Shown: positions 25,395 through 35,033 of the stretch, piece by piece
Numbering within the stretch: the stretch's first letter is position 1
Layout of the letters: each line of letters starts with the position of its first letter
Assembly: GCF_003583405.1 (NCBI RefSeq)
Contig: NZ_QXEC01000032.1
Span: 1-61,063, forward strand
DNA: 61,063 nt
Reading direction: 5' to 3'
Source: Micromonospora radicis
GTDB taxonomy: Bacteria > Actinomycetota > Actinomycetes > Mycobacteriales > Micromonosporaceae
The notes under the pieces: generated by a model
What the model saw: only the letters and a program-made list of their open reading frames with translations
The model's database searches: none
What the model was told of the DNA's origin: nothing
Program-made: the position numbers and the translations under genes

Positions 25395-26239
25395 TGAAGG
25401 AAGGTAACGCCATCAGCGACGCCCACCAGGTGACGGCTTGGCCACCGATCCGCAATCTCGTCAGCGACATGCTCGCGATCTCGCAGCGCACCCACAACGG
25501 GTACGGCCTGTTGGAGTTCGACGTCACGACGCCTCTTGCCCGGATCGCCGAGCACAAGACGCGGATGCCGGACGGGATCTCCTTCACCGCCTTCCTCGCG
25601 TACTGCCTGGGGCACGCCATCGGCGAGCACCCGGGGGTGCACGCCTGCCGCCAGGGTGGCCGTCTGGTCGTCTTCGACGACGTCGACATCAGCACCCTGC
25701 TGGAGAAGACCAAGCCGGACGGCGCCCGGGTACCGGTGATCTACATCGTTCGGGCAGCCAACCGCAAGAGTCTCGCCGAGATCAACGAGGAGATCCGCCG
25801 GGCGGTCCGGGATGACCTCTACGACGACCCGGCCGTACGCCGCCGACGCCGGATTGTTCGGATGCCCGCTCTGCTTCGGCGCGGTGTGTGGTGGTGGATC
25901 CGCCGTGATCCGGTCCGCCGGAAGCGGCAGTGGGGCACGGCGGTGCTCTCCAACGTCGGCTCGGCCATCGACGCCCGCCCGTCCTGGGGCCTGGTGCAGT
26001 CGTTCCTGCCCTGCTCCGTGACGGTCGGTGGAATCTTCGAACGGGTGTGCTGGCGCAACGAACGCGCCGAGCCACGAAAGATGATGAGCGTCACCGTCGC
26101 CGTCGACCACGACATCGTCGACGGTGTGCCGGGCGGGCGGTTCGTGGCCCGTTTCGCTGAGCTGGTGGAGGCCGCCGCGGGCCTGGACGAGGAGTTCGGC
26201 ACGTCGGCTGGGGACCGCGCCGAGGGGCAGAGCCGGTGA
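25394..26239 (+). CDS. Stand-alone 2-oxoacid dehydrogenase E2-type acyltransferase
   Basis: A 281-residue protein matching only the catalytic domain of E2 acyltransferases (CAT-like fold): no lipoyl domain and no subunit-binding domain are present. The active-site region reads VAVDHDIVDGVPGGRF, keeping His and the downstream Asp-Gly of the family motif. A basic segment (RRRRRIVRMP, about 150) precedes two Trp-rich residues. The start is ATG 25394, overlapping the serC stop, and the stop overlaps the P450 start. Without a lipoyl arm it more likely transfers an acyl group between CoA and an amine or alcohol than serves in pyruvate dehydrogenase. The substrate is unknown. Confidence 0.8.
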   Translation: MKEGNAISDAHQVTAWPPIRNLVSDMLAISQRTHNGYGLLEFDVTTPLARIAEHKTRMPDGISFTAFLAYCLGHAIGEHPGVHACRQGGRLVVFDDVDISTLLEKTKPDGARVPVIYIVRAANRKSLAEINEEIRRAVRDDLYDDPAVRRRRRIVRMPALLRRGVWWWIRRDPVRRKRQWGTAVLSNVGSAIDARPSWGLVQSFLPCSVTVGGIFERVCWRNERAEPRKMMSVTVAVDHDIVDGVPGGRFVARFAELVEAAAGLDEEFGTSAGDRAEGQSR

Positions 26240-27567
26240 GCCCGCGTAGCCGCCGCCCGGTCCACCAGAAGCTCTCGGCGCTCAAGGCCGACCTGCTGGG
26301 ATCGCACCGACGTCTGCTCGCCGCGCATCACGGCTTCGTTCGCTTCCGGGTGCTGCGACGGACATACACACTGGTGTCCGAGCCGGAGGCAGTCCACCGG
26401 ATCCTGGTCACCAACGCGTCCTCGTACCGGCGGGGATTCCAGCATGGAAACCTCGCGCTCGGCATCGGCAACGGGCTGCTCACCAGCGACGGCGAGGTCT
26501 GGCAGCGCCAGCGGCGGTCGACTCGACCGGTCTTCGACCGCGCCCTGCTCGGCCGGGTCGTGAAGATCGCGTCCGCGATCAGCAGCGACGTGGTCGACCG
26601 CTGGCATGCCGCCGGGAGGCGCGGCGAGACGGTCGACGTGCTCGACGACATGCGGGAACTCTCGCTGCGGGTGATCAGCCAGGCGATGTTCGGCGAGGAG
26701 CTGCCGGATCAGGCCGGCCTCTTCGTGGCAACCACCCGGGCGAGCCTCGCGGTGGCCTTCCGCCGCAACATCATGCCGCTGTCGCCACCGTTCTGGGTAC
26801 CCACCCGGAGGCACCGCAACCTTCGGCGCTGCCTGGCCGAGGTGGATCGGTTCGTGTACGCCCGGATCGCGGACCGGCTGGCCGACGACCGGGAACACGG
26901 CGACATGCTGGCCGGGCTCATCCGGGCCTTCGGTGACCGGCCCGACTCGATGCGCGAACTCCGAGACCAGATCGTCACGCTGTATTTCGCCGGCTTCGAG
27001 ACCACCGCCTCGGCCCTGGCCTGGACCCTGCTGATGCTGGGCCGCAATCCCGAGGTGGCGGACCGGTTGCACGCCGAACTGGTCGCGGTGCTCGGTGACC
27101 GCACGCCGACCTACCGGGATCTCGCCGCCCTGCCGTACACCCGGCAGGTCCTCCAGGAGTCGATGCGGCTGCACCCGCCGGTCTACACCCTGCCCCGCAC
27201 GGCCGCCGCGGACGAACAGATCGGCGATATCGACCTACGGCAGGGGGACAACGTCGTCGTGCCGATCCATGTCTCGCACGGCAGCGACACGGTCTGGGAG
27301 AAGCCCGCGCAGAGCTGCCCGGAGCGGTTCGCGCCAGGTCGACTGACTCCACAACAGCGCCGGGCGTACCTGCCGTTCGGCGTCGGTCCCCGCAAGTGCA
27401 TCGGGGAGAGCTTCGCCATGGCGACGATGATGAGCGTGTTGGCGGTCGTTGGACGCCAGGTGCGCCTGCAGATGGTGGACGGGCACCCGGTCACGCCAGC
27501 CACCGAGGTGACCCAGTACCCCGGCGCCGGGCTGCCGATGCACGTACGCCCGGCGCCCCCGGCATGA
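26236..27567 (+). CDS. Cytochrome P450
   Basis: A 443-residue soluble P450 with all key motifs: the I-helix oxygen-binding AGFETTAS, the K-helix ESMRLHPP (ExxR), and the heme loop FGVGPRKCIG with the thiolate cysteine. The sequence looks closer to CYP4/CYP102-like fatty-acid or terpenoid oxidases than to the CYP105/107 macrolide class, but this is a judgement by eye. The start is GTG 26236, overlapping the E2 stop (GTGA), and the gene overlaps the next one by ATGA. No dedicated ferredoxin is adjacent, so it would need housekeeping redox partners. It likely oxidises the product of the serC/E2 operon. Confidence 0.95.
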   Translation: MSPRSRRPVHQKLSALKADLLGSHRRLLAAHHGFVRFRVLRRTYTLVSEPEAVHRILVTNASSYRRGFQHGNLALGIGNGLLTSDGEVWQRQRRSTRPVFDRALLGRVVKIASAISSDVVDRWHAAGRRGETVDVLDDMRELSLRVISQAMFGEELPDQAGLFVATTRASLAVAFRRNIMPLSPPFWVPTRRHRNLRRCLAEVDRFVYARIADRLADDREHGDMLAGLIRAFGDRPDSMRELRDQIVTLYFAGFETTASALAWTLLMLGRNPEVADRLHAELVAVLGDRTPTYRDLAALPYTRQVLQESMRLHPPVYTLPRTAAADEQIGDIDLRQGDNVVVPIHVSHGSDTVWEKPAQSCPERFAPGRLTPQQRRAYLPFGVGPRKCIGESFAMATMMSVLAVVGRQVRLQMVDGHPVTPATEVTQYPGAGLPMHVRPAPPA

Positions 27568-28187
27568 CCCCCACCGACGTCCGGAGCATCCTCGATCACC
27601 ACGATCCGGCCCAGGTCGAACACTACGAGCGGACCTTCTACACCGCGTACGCCGGATTGGCCGACAATCGTCTTGTCCGGCTGATCTGGGACTTCGACCA
27701 CGACCGGCGGCTGCTACGGACCCGCGTCCCCTACCGCGATCAGATCATCTACCAGTGGGCTGCGGCCGGCGCCGCGATGCCAGGCTGCTATCTGGCGGTG
27801 AACATCGATCCCCGCGGCAGGTTCCAGTCCGCGCGCTTCGGATTCGCGCCCGAACCGTTGGACCTCGACCACTGTTGCGAACTGCTCAACCTGATGACGC
27901 CAGCGCCACTCCCGGAGGCAGCCGGGCTGTTCCGCCGGCTACTTGACGAATTCGTCGCTCCAGACCTGCGGTCCCGGGGGTTTGCCGTTGCCTATGCCAC
28001 GTGTACCCGACGCCTCGTCCAGCCCTACCTGCGGCTCGGCGCCCGGCGCGTCCACCACGTCAGCCTCCATGGCGAGGAACGCCATCTCATCCGGTTGTCA
28101 CTCGACAGGCCGGCGCCGGGGCCTCAGACCAGTTCGTCATCGACGCGGCCGGATGGCGTACCCGCCGCCCGACACATCATGCGCTGA
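27564..28187 (+). CDS. GNAT-like acyltransferase of unknown specificity
   Basis: A 207-residue protein starting at ATG 27564, which overlaps the P450 stop. The middle has alternating beta strands (CYLAVNIDPRGRFQSARFGF) and the C-terminal half has a helix and strand arrangement typical of GNAT folds (FVAPDLRSRGFAVAYATC, then YLRLGARRVHHVSL), but the acetyl-CoA loop is not obvious. It may acylate an amino group made upstream, possibly in the manner of N-acyl amino acid synthases; that is inference. It is the last gene of the operon, and its end overlaps the convergent AfsR-type gene by 11 bases. Confidence 0.6.
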   Translation: MTPTDVRSILDHHDPAQVEHYERTFYTAYAGLADNRLVRLIWDFDHDRRLLRTRVPYRDQIIYQWAAAGAAMPGCYLAVNIDPRGRFQSARFGFAPEPLDLDHCCELLNLMTPAPLPEAAGLFRRLLDEFVAPDLRSRGFAVAYATCTRRLVQPYLRLGARRVHHVSLHGEERHLIRLSLDRPAPGPQTSSSSTRPDGVPAARHIMR

Positions 28188-31002
28188 CCGGTTCTGCTGT
28201 CATGGCCCGCAACGTGGCCCGCACCGACTCGGCGCGCGGGTGGGAAAGTCGGTTCAGGATGTCGAGCGCCCGGCTGAGGGATCGTCGGGCCTCGGTGGTC
28301 TCTCCCACCACGGTCAACCGCTCGCCGAGACCGACCAGCAGCCGGGCTGCGGCGTACTCATCGCCCAGCCGTCGGCAGAGGTGCACTGCGTGATCGTTCG
28401 CGGCGAGCGCCGCGGTCACGTCCCCACGCCCGACCTGGATGGTCGCCAGCGTGTGCCAGGCGGTCGCCTCCCGGTGGTTTCCGGCCTGGTCGAGATGTCG
28501 CACCGCGCGCAAGGCGTAGTCCAGTGCCGTGTCGTATCGGCCGAGTTGGCCGTAGACGTACGCGAAGTAGTCCGGCGGCACCGATCCGGGGCGGCATGCC
28601 TGCACGCGGTGGTAGAGCGACAGGGCCAGCTCGAACTGCTCGCGTTCCGCTGGCCGGCCCCGCCACTGCCGGGCCAGGGTGCGGTGGGCGTGCGCCTCGG
28701 TGAGCAGGTCGCCCGCGCCTGCGCAGAGGCGGATGGCCTCGCGCAGGTGCCGCTCGGCGTCCTCCGGGACATTCAGCATCGGCTCGGAGTGCACGTATCC
28801 CAACGCATGGTGCGCTATGCCCTGCAGGGTGGCGTCCTCCAGTCGTTCCGCCGCGGCCAGCGCCTGGTACAGCGTCATCTTCCAGTCTGCCCAGTACTCG
28901 TACGACCGCAGCATGCTCTCCATCGCCGAGACGAGGCTCCACACGTGCGTGTCGGCGCCGAGCGCGACCGCAAGGTTGATCATGGCGAGCAGGGTCCGCC
29001 GTTCGTTGGTCAGCCAGGTGGACGCACTCCCGCGTTCCGCAAAGGACTCGACGGTAACGTCCGGTACCGGCCGCAGGACCGGGGCTCTGGCGCGGTGGAT
29101 CTGTTCCGGATCCCGCAAGGCCAGTGCGGCAAGGCTGCTGAAGAGATAGTGGTCCAACAGCCGCTGGCTGGACTCCCGCTGCGCCGCCGGCCCGTCGAGG
29201 TGGGCGAGTTCGGCCGAGTAGGAGCGCACCAGATCATGGATCCGGAACCGGCCAGGCTCACACTCCGATAGCAGGTTCGCCCGCGACAGCTCACCGAGCA
29301 GCGCCCGGCCCTGGCCCGGGTCGGCGCCGAGCAGGCTCGCGGCGGCGGCGGCACCGAAGGTATGGCCCGGGTGCAGGGCGAGCAGCCGGAACAGTCGCGC
29401 GGCATCCGCCCCCAACTGCTCGTACGACCAGGAGAAGACGGCGCGTAGGTCAGGGTCGCCGTCGGCCTGCTCGAAGGAGTCCAACCGGCGCACATTGAGT
29501 TCGGCGACGAGATGCCGCAGGGTGAACTGTGGATGTAACGCCGCCCGGGCCGCGAAGATCGCCAACGCGAGCGGAATGCCGGCGCAGAAGCTGATTACTT
29601 CCCGGACCGCATCCGGCTCGGCGGCCAACCGGCCCGGACCAAGGCGGTGATCCAGCACCGCTTCGGCCTCCTCGTCAGCGAGCAGGCCGAGGACGATCGG
29701 CAGCACCCCCTCCTGCACCACCAGGCCGACGAGTGGGTCCCTGCTGGTCACAATCGCCGCGCTGCCGGGAGCACCAGGCAACAACGGGCGGGCCGACTGC
29801 GCGTCGCGGGCGTTGTCGACAACGACAATCATCCGACGACCCGCGATCAGGCTCCGGTAGAGCGCCACCTGAGCCTCGAAGCTGGCCGGCAGCTGTTCCT
29901 CCGCCAGACCGAGGGCGTTGAGGAAGGACCGGATCGCGTCCTGCGGCTTGAGGGCGACCCCGGAGGGATCGAACGCTCGCATGTTGACGTAGAGCTGACC
30001 GTCGGGAAACACGGCGGCGAGCCGGTGCGCGCAGTGCACCGCCAGGGTCGTCTTGCCGATGCCGCCCATGCCACTGATCGCCACCAGCCGGGCCGTGGAC
30101 GCCGAGCCGCCGAGGTAGCCCGTCACGCGATCGAGGGAGTCGCTCCGGCCGGCGAAGGTCGGCAGGTCGGCGGGAAGTTGCGCCGGACGGACCGGCACCG
30201 AGGTGACCGCTGGACGGCCACCGGACGGCGGTCGATCAGGCAGCGACGCCGGGACCACCGGCGCGGCACACAGGATCTCGTGGTGGGCGGCAGCCAGCGC
30301 AGGCCCCGGCCCGACCCCGAGTTCGTCGGCGAGCCGGCGCCGGAAGGCGTCGTACTGGGTCAGCGCCTCCGCCGGGCGATCAGCGGCGGCCAGCGTACGC
30401 AGCAGCGCTGCCTGGAGTGACTCGTCGAAGGGAGCCAGCGCCGTCGCGCCACGCAGCACCGGCAGGACCCGCTCCGAGTTGCCGGTGACGAGCGCGAGGT
30501 CAGCGGCGCGCAGCACCGCCGACACGTACTCGCCGTTGACCTCGGCGAAGATTGGTGCCTCCCGGATCACGTGGCTCACACTCGCGGCCACCTGGCCGTA
30601 CCACAGCCCCAACCCCTTCATCAGCAGTTCCAGCGCGCCATCGGGATCGTCGGCAGCCGCCTCGGCGGCAGCGGCCAGTCGGCGACGGAACACCAACAGG
30701 TCGACCCGGTCGGCATCGAGGTTCAGCCGATAGCCTCCCGCGCAGCGCACCAGGGCATCGACGGGCAGTACCCGGCGCAGCCGGCTGATGTATCTCTGGA
30801 TCACATTCACCACGGTCGACGGTGGGTGCTCGCCCCAGATCACATCGATGATCTCGGTCATCATGACCGGCCGTCCGGCACGGGCCAACAACACCGCGAG
30901 CAGCGCCTGCTGCTGCGGTGGCCCCAGTTCCACCTCAACCCCGTCGCGCCAGACACTCAACGGCCCAAGGATCAGGAACCGGTCGCCAGGATCGCCTGTC
31001 AT
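28177..31002 (-). CDS. AfsR/SARP-type transcriptional regulator with NB-ARC and TPR domains
   Basis: A 941-residue regulator from ATG 31002. Residues about 8-95 are an OmpR-type winged helix (EIIDVIWGEHPPSTVVNVIQ), and 98-245 a bacterial transcriptional activation domain. An NB-ARC ATPase begins near 285, with Walker A GMGGIGKTT (K317) and a MIVVVDNARD Walker B. TPR-like helices fill the last 350 residues. AfsR-like proteins activate secondary-metabolite genes and are often phosphorylated by membrane Ser/Thr kinases, which makes the nearby lectin kinase a candidate partner (inference). It is convergent with the serC operon. Confidence 0.93.
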   Translation of the reverse strand: MTGDPGDRFLILGPLSVWRDGVEVELGPPQQQALLAVLLARAGRPVMMTEIIDVIWGEHPPSTVVNVIQRYISRLRRVLPVDALVRCAGGYRLNLDADRVDLLVFRRRLAAAAEAAADDPDGALELLMKGLGLWYGQVAASVSHVIREAPIFAEVNGEYVSAVLRAADLALVTGNSERVLPVLRGATALAPFDESLQAALLRTLAAADRPAEALTQYDAFRRRLADELGVGPGPALAAAHHEILCAAPVVPASLPDRPPSGGRPAVTSVPVRPAQLPADLPTFAGRSDSLDRVTGYLGGSASTARLVAISGMGGIGKTTLAVHCAHRLAAVFPDGQLYVNMRAFDPSGVALKPQDAIRSFLNALGLAEEQLPASFEAQVALYRSLIAGRRMIVVVDNARDAQSARPLLPGAPGSAAIVTSRDPLVGLVVQEGVLPIVLGLLADEEAEAVLDHRLGPGRLAAEPDAVREVISFCAGIPLALAIFAARAALHPQFTLRHLVAELNVRRLDSFEQADGDPDLRAVFSWSYEQLGADAARLFRLLALHPGHTFGAAAAASLLGADPGQGRALLGELSRANLLSECEPGRFRIHDLVRSYSAELAHLDGPAAQRESSQRLLDHYLFSSLAALALRDPEQIHRARAPVLRPVPDVTVESFAERGSASTWLTNERRTLLAMINLAVALGADTHVWSLVSAMESMLRSYEYWADWKMTLYQALAAAERLEDATLQGIAHHALGYVHSEPMLNVPEDAERHLREAIRLCAGAGDLLTEAHAHRTLARQWRGRPAEREQFELALSLYHRVQACRPGSVPPDYFAYVYGQLGRYDTALDYALRAVRHLDQAGNHREATAWHTLATIQVGRGDVTAALAANDHAVHLCRRLGDEYAAARLLVGLGERLTVVGETTEARRSLSRALDILNRLSHPRAESVRATLRAMTAEPVSA

Positions 31003-31235
31003 CGTCTGCTCACCCCGAGACAGCCCGGTTCGGCACCATGCTGTCGTGTCGCTCGCTGGTCACCCGGTCACGATAGGTCGGACGGCAGCACGGTTCGTAC
31101 GACACGTGACCTACGGCGAGGCTGAAACCGGGTCATTTCTTCAACCTTTTCTACTCTCCGTAGTCGTCGGCCACTATCGCCGCAGCCAATTCGGCGGCGA
31201 CGGTGGCGTCGCTGCTCACCGGCCCGGGTGGGGTG

Positions 31236-31268
31236 GCCGGGGCGCCGTACGAGTACCGGCGCCCCGGC
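31236..31268 (-). terminator. Hairpin terminator of the FAD oxidase gene
   Basis: GCCGGGGCGCC and GGCGCCCCGGC form a perfect 11-bp stem around an 11-base loop, five bases past the oxidase stop. It has no T-run. The surrounding 31003-31273 gap also has an AT-richer stretch (about 31130-31160) that may hold the SARP promoter. Confidence 0.7.
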
Positions 31269-31273
31269 AAGCG

Positions 31274-32674
31274 TTAGCGGACGGTGTGGGTGAACCGGAA
31301 CAAGTTCTCCGGGTCCCACTGACGCTTGAGGTCCACCAGGCGTTCGTATACCTCGGGCGGGTAGGCGGTCGCCACATGCTCCGGACCACCGTTGCCGGGG
31401 GTCAGGAAGTTGGCGAAGGTGCGATGGGTGTCCGTGTCCGCCACGACGGCGATGATGCTGCCGTGATACTCCGCGTGCCGCGGCACCTCGTCCGGCGCGG
31501 CGACGCTCGCCACGAAGAGCAGGAACGCGGCATCGCGATTGGCCACCGCGTTCGGCTCTTGCGGCGGCCGGCGCAGCGCACCGGCGAGATGACGGATCTC
31601 CACCATGGTGACCGGCACCGTGGCGGTCTCCCCGGCGAGCCCGACGATCCGGTCGAGCTGCGCCGGGGTCAGCTCCCGCAGCAACGCCGATCGCTCGCAG
31701 ATCGGCAGCGGGGTGACCGGGTCGTTGTGGATCGACGCGACCGCCGCGTACGGCAACTCCGCCACCGTGTCCAGCAGGAGTGTCCCCGCGCGGCGCAGCG
31801 GAGCGACGAGCTGCTGCCCCGCCTCCTCGGTCCCAAGGTAGGCAATCCGCACATGGACCACCAGTTGGCCACGAAGGGGCTCCGGCAGTTCCTCCAGCGG
31901 CGGCAGCCGGACCAACGCCACCGAAGAGGTCAACTCGTCCGGCGTGTCCTCGATCCAGGATCGCCACGCCGGCAGCACCGCCGCCGCCTGCGCGCCGGGG
32001 AAGAACAGACCGCCACCGTAGAGCCGTGCCTGCGGGAAGAGCCGGAACTCGATGGCGGTCACCACACCGAAGTTCGCCTTGCCGCCGCGAACGGCCCAGA
32101 ACAGATCGGGTTGCGAGGTCGAGGTGAGGGTGTGGAACTCACCGTCGGGGGTGACGATGTCGATGGCGGTGACATGGTCTGCGGCGTAGCCGTGGCTACG
32201 TCCCAGAAACGGGCTGTGCCCGCCGCCGAGGGTGTAGCCCACCACACCGACGGTGGGCGACGAGCCGTTGATCGGCGCGAGGCCGTACTTGGCCGCCTCG
32301 TCGATGACGCTCTGCCAGCGGACACCGGCCTCCACCCGGGCGGTGGCCCCCTCGGGATCCACCACCACCCCGGTCATCCGGCTGGTGTTGATCAGTACGC
32401 CTCGGTCGGCCGGTGCGCCCACACCGTGTCCCGTCGCCTGCACCGCCACCGGCAACCCGTGGCGTCGGGCGAAACGAACCGTCTCCCGCACATCGTCGAC
32501 ACCGAGCACGCCGACGGTCGCCGCCGGCTGCTGGGGCGTCAACAGGTTGTAGGTCGCGCGGTCGACGTCATAGTTGTGGTCGTCGGGCCGGGAAACCGAG
32601 CCGGCCACGGCGGCTCGGAGTTCCGCGACCTGTGCCGCGTCGAGCATGTCGAAAACAGTTGGGCCAGATTCCAT
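31274..32674 (-). CDS. FAD-linked oxidase of the berberine bridge enzyme family
   Basis: About 466 residues from ATG 32674; an ATG at 32704 would add ten. The N-terminal half is a PCMH/FAD_binding_4 domain with QATGHGVG (the His expected to hold FAD covalently, H83), VVVDPEGATARVEAG and VGYTLGGGHSPFLGRSHG. The C-terminal BBE segment reads YERLVDLKRQWDPENLFRF. The family uses oxygen to oxidise alcohols, sugars or ring carbons during antibiotic tailoring. There is no signal peptide, so it is cytoplasmic. It is followed by a strong hairpin and is transcribed alone. It may contribute an oxidation step to the same product as the P450, but co-regulation is only inferred from proximity. Confidence 0.93.
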   Translation of the reverse strand: MESGPTVFDMLDAAQVAELRAAVAGSVSRPDDHNYDVDRATYNLLTPQQPAATVGVLGVDDVRETVRFARRHGLPVAVQATGHGVGAPADRGVLINTSRMTGVVVDPEGATARVEAGVRWQSVIDEAAKYGLAPINGSSPTVGVVGYTLGGGHSPFLGRSHGYAADHVTAIDIVTPDGEFHTLTSTSQPDLFWAVRGGKANFGVVTAIEFRLFPQARLYGGGLFFPGAQAAAVLPAWRSWIEDTPDELTSSVALVRLPPLEELPEPLRGQLVVHVRIAYLGTEEAGQQLVAPLRRAGTLLLDTVAELPYAAVASIHNDPVTPLPICERSALLRELTPAQLDRIVGLAGETATVPVTMVEIRHLAGALRRPPQEPNAVANRDAAFLLFVASVAAPDEVPRHAEYHGSIIAVVADTDTHRTFANFLTPGNGGPEHVATAYPPEVYERLVDLKRQWDPENLFRFTHTVR

Positions 32675-32759
32675 ACGGCCAGCGAAGCCAGCACAAGTCG
32701 ACATCGGATCGACTTACGGTTGATGCCCGACACCACCGGGTCCCCCTGCGGTGCGCTCG

Positions 32760-33126
32760 CCGCGGTGCCAAAACCGGTGTGCCAGTCGTGCTGGCCGCCG
32801 TGCACGACGGCCGCCACGACTGGCGCGAGGCCGCCGGCCACGCCTTTCTCACCAGGCCCCAACTGATGAAGCCCGAGATACGGCACCGCATCGGCAGCAC
32901 CACCAAGACGTTCGTCGCCACCACCGTGCTACAGCTCGTCGACCAGGGCCACCTCGGCCCGACGACCCGATCGGCACCTGGCTGCCCGACGTCGTGCCTG
33001 ATGAACTCGGGCCAGGTCACCGTCCGGATACCGCTATACCACACGAGCAGCATACGAACGAAGATCAACCACCTACACGATCAACCTCCACTCTGCTGGG
33101 CGCACGGAAAAGGCTCAATGCCATGA
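32760..33126 (+). pseudogene. Frameshifted remnant of a serine hydrolase (beta-lactamase/DD-peptidase-like)
   Basis: One frame encodes GVPVVLAAVHDGRHDW and HRIGSTTKTFVATTVLQLVDQ, the N-terminal part and S-x-x-K active site of class C beta-lactamase-like hydrolases. After about 32955 the homology continues in another frame (DDPIGTWLPDVVPD) and then returns to the first near HTSSI, so there are at least two frameshifts. No N-terminal start with signal peptide and none of the roughly 250 C-terminal residues are present. It is a decayed fragment. The following bases (33127-33318) hold nothing recognisable. Confidence 0.75.
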
Positions 33127-33318
33127 CTCTGCGCAGAGGATCGCGTCCTTTTTACCCTAGAATCATCCACCGTTAAGCGGTCCAGCGATGTCCTTGACGA
33201 CGTCGATTCAGTACGCCCAGTAGGCGATTCACAGCGGAGGCAACCAAGACCGGCTCACTAAACCACCCGAGTTAAGGGTTCCAGCAGCGCCTCACACACC
33301 ACTACATCGAGACAGGGC

Positions 33319-33366
33319 TATGAAAAGAGGGCTCCCGCAAGTCTCTGACCTGCGGAAACCCTCTCG
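33319..33366 (-). terminator. Rho-independent terminator downstream of tRNA-Pro
   Basis: Read on the minus strand, AGAGGG, a CCGCA/TGCGG inner stem and CCCTCT form a hairpin followed by TTTT, just past the tRNA 3-prime end. Confidence 0.8.
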
Positions 33367-33370
33367 CTGT

Positions 33371-33443
<73 letters not shown>

Positions 33444-33576
33444 ATGCCACCGTGGGCCGTTGCCCGCGACAGCCGCTACAGCTTAGCGCAGCATCTCCCT
33501 CCCGTCGCACAGCCCCTACCCCCGTCTGGCGCACTTGTCGATCACCCCACCATCGCTAGAGCATCCTAGGAGGGTG

Positions 33577-33616
33577 GGGCTCGGGTGGGTCGTCATGGGG
33601 ACGTCCACCCGAGCCC
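33577..33616 (-). terminator. Hairpin terminator of the der gene
   Basis: GGGCTCGGGTGG and CCACCCGAGCCC form a 12-bp perfect stem with a 16-base loop, 14 bases past the der stop. It closes the minus-strand core block. Confidence 0.75.
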
Positions 33617-33629
33617 TGAGGGGATCGGA

Positions 33630-35033
33630 TCAGCCGTGTGCCTTGCCGCGGCCGCCGGGGCCGAGCTTCTTGCGGGGGCGTACCGAGATCTCGATGGGGC
33701 TGCCCTCGAAGCCGAACTCCTCGCGGAGCTTGCGCTCGACGAAACGCTGGTAGCCGGCGTCCAGCGGGCCGGTGGTGAAGAGCACGAACCGCGGCGGTGC
33801 GACACCCGCCTGGGTGGCGAACAGGATCCGCGGTGCCCGTCCCCCGCGTACCGGGTGGGGGGTGGCCTGGACGAGGGCGGTGAGCCACGCGTTGAGCTGC
33901 GCGGTGGGGATCCGGGTCTCCCAGCTGTCCAGCGCCCGGTGCAGGGCGGCGGCGAGCTTGTCGACGGCCCGGCCGGTCTTCGCGGACAGGTTCAGCCGGA
34001 TCGCCCACGGGATCCGGCGCAGCTCCCGGTCGATCTCCTTGTCCAGGTAGTACCGGCGGTCGGCGTCGACCAGGTCCCACTTGTTGAAGGCGATCACCAG
34101 TGCCCGGCCGGCCTCGGTGACCATCGACAGGATCCGCTGGTCCTGTTCGCTGATCGGCTCGCTGGAGTCGAGCAGCACGACCGCCACCTCGGCGGCCTCG
34201 ATCGCGGAGGCGGTACGCAGGCTGGCGTAGTACTCGGTGCCGCTGGCCTGGCCGACCCGTCGGCGCAGCCCGGCGGTGTCCACCAGTTGCCAGGTGTCGC
34301 CGCCGATGGTGACGAGGCTGTCCACCGGGTCGACGGTGGTGCCGGCGACCGAGTCGACGACCGCCCGTTCCTCGCCGGAGAAGCGGTTGAGCAGGCTGGA
34401 CTTGCCGACGTTCGGCCGGCCGACCAGGGCCACCCGTCGTGGGCCGCGCGGGCGGTCCTCCACGATCTTCGGGGCTTCGGGCAGCGCGTCCATGATGGCG
34501 TCGAGCAGGTCACCGGAGCCGCGACCGTGCAGCGCCGACACCGGGCGGGGTTCACCGAGGCCGAGTGACCACAGCGCGGTGGCCTCCAGCTCGATGTTGG
34601 TGTTGTCGGCCTTGTTCGCGACCAGGATCACCGGTTTGGCGCTGCGCCGCAGCATCTTGACCGCCGCCTCGTCGACGTCGGTGGAGCCCACCGTCGCGTC
34701 GACCACGAACACCACCACGTCGGCGGTGGCCACCGCCGTCTCGGCCTGTGCGGCGATGGCCGCCGCCCGGTCCTTGGCGTCCGGCTCCCAGCCGCCGGTG
34801 TCCACCACGGTGAAGGTCCGGCCGGCCCACTGCGCGTCGTACGGGATGCGGTCGCGGGTCACCCCGGGTACGTCCTCGACGACCGCCTGTCGACGGCCGA
34901 TGATTCGGTTGACCAGAGTGGACTTGCCGACGTTGGGGCGGCCGACCACGGCGACCACCGGCTGCGGACCGGTCGGCTCCTCGATGTCGAGGTCCGGTTC
35001 CCGTAGCTCTACCCAGCCGTCGTCGCTACTCAT
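33630..35033 (-). CDS. der: GTPase Der (EngA), ribosome assembly
   Basis: A 467-residue tandem-GTPase Der. Two G domains have GRPNVGKST (about 31-39) and GRPNVGKSS (about 205-213), DTGG and DTAG G3 motifs, and NKAD and NKWD G4 motifs. A C-terminal KH-like domain ends RKKLGPGGRGKAHG. Der acts in maturation of the 50S subunit and is essential in most bacteria. The ATG overlaps the cmk stop by four bases, the usual cmk-der pair; M. tuberculosis has the same order (Rv1712-Rv1713). Confidence 0.98.
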   Translation of the reverse strand: MSSDDGWVELREPDLDIEEPTGPQPVVAVVGRPNVGKSTLVNRIIGRRQAVVEDVPGVTRDRIPYDAQWAGRTFTVVDTGGWEPDAKDRAAAIAAQAETAVATADVVVFVVDATVGSTDVDEAAVKMLRRSAKPVILVANKADNTNIELEATALWSLGLGEPRPVSALHGRGSGDLLDAIMDALPEAPKIVEDRPRGPRRVALVGRPNVGKSSLLNRFSGEERAVVDSVAGTTVDPVDSLVTIGGDTWQLVDTAGLRRRVGQASGTEYYASLRTASAIEAAEVAVVLLDSSEPISEQDQRILSMVTEAGRALVIAFNKWDLVDADRRYYLDKEIDRELRRIPWAIRLNLSAKTGRAVDKLAAALHRALDSWETRIPTAQLNAWLTALVQATPHPVRGGRAPRILFATQAGVAPPRFVLFTTGPLDAGYQRFVERKLREEFGFEGSPIEISVRPRKKLGPGGRGKAHG

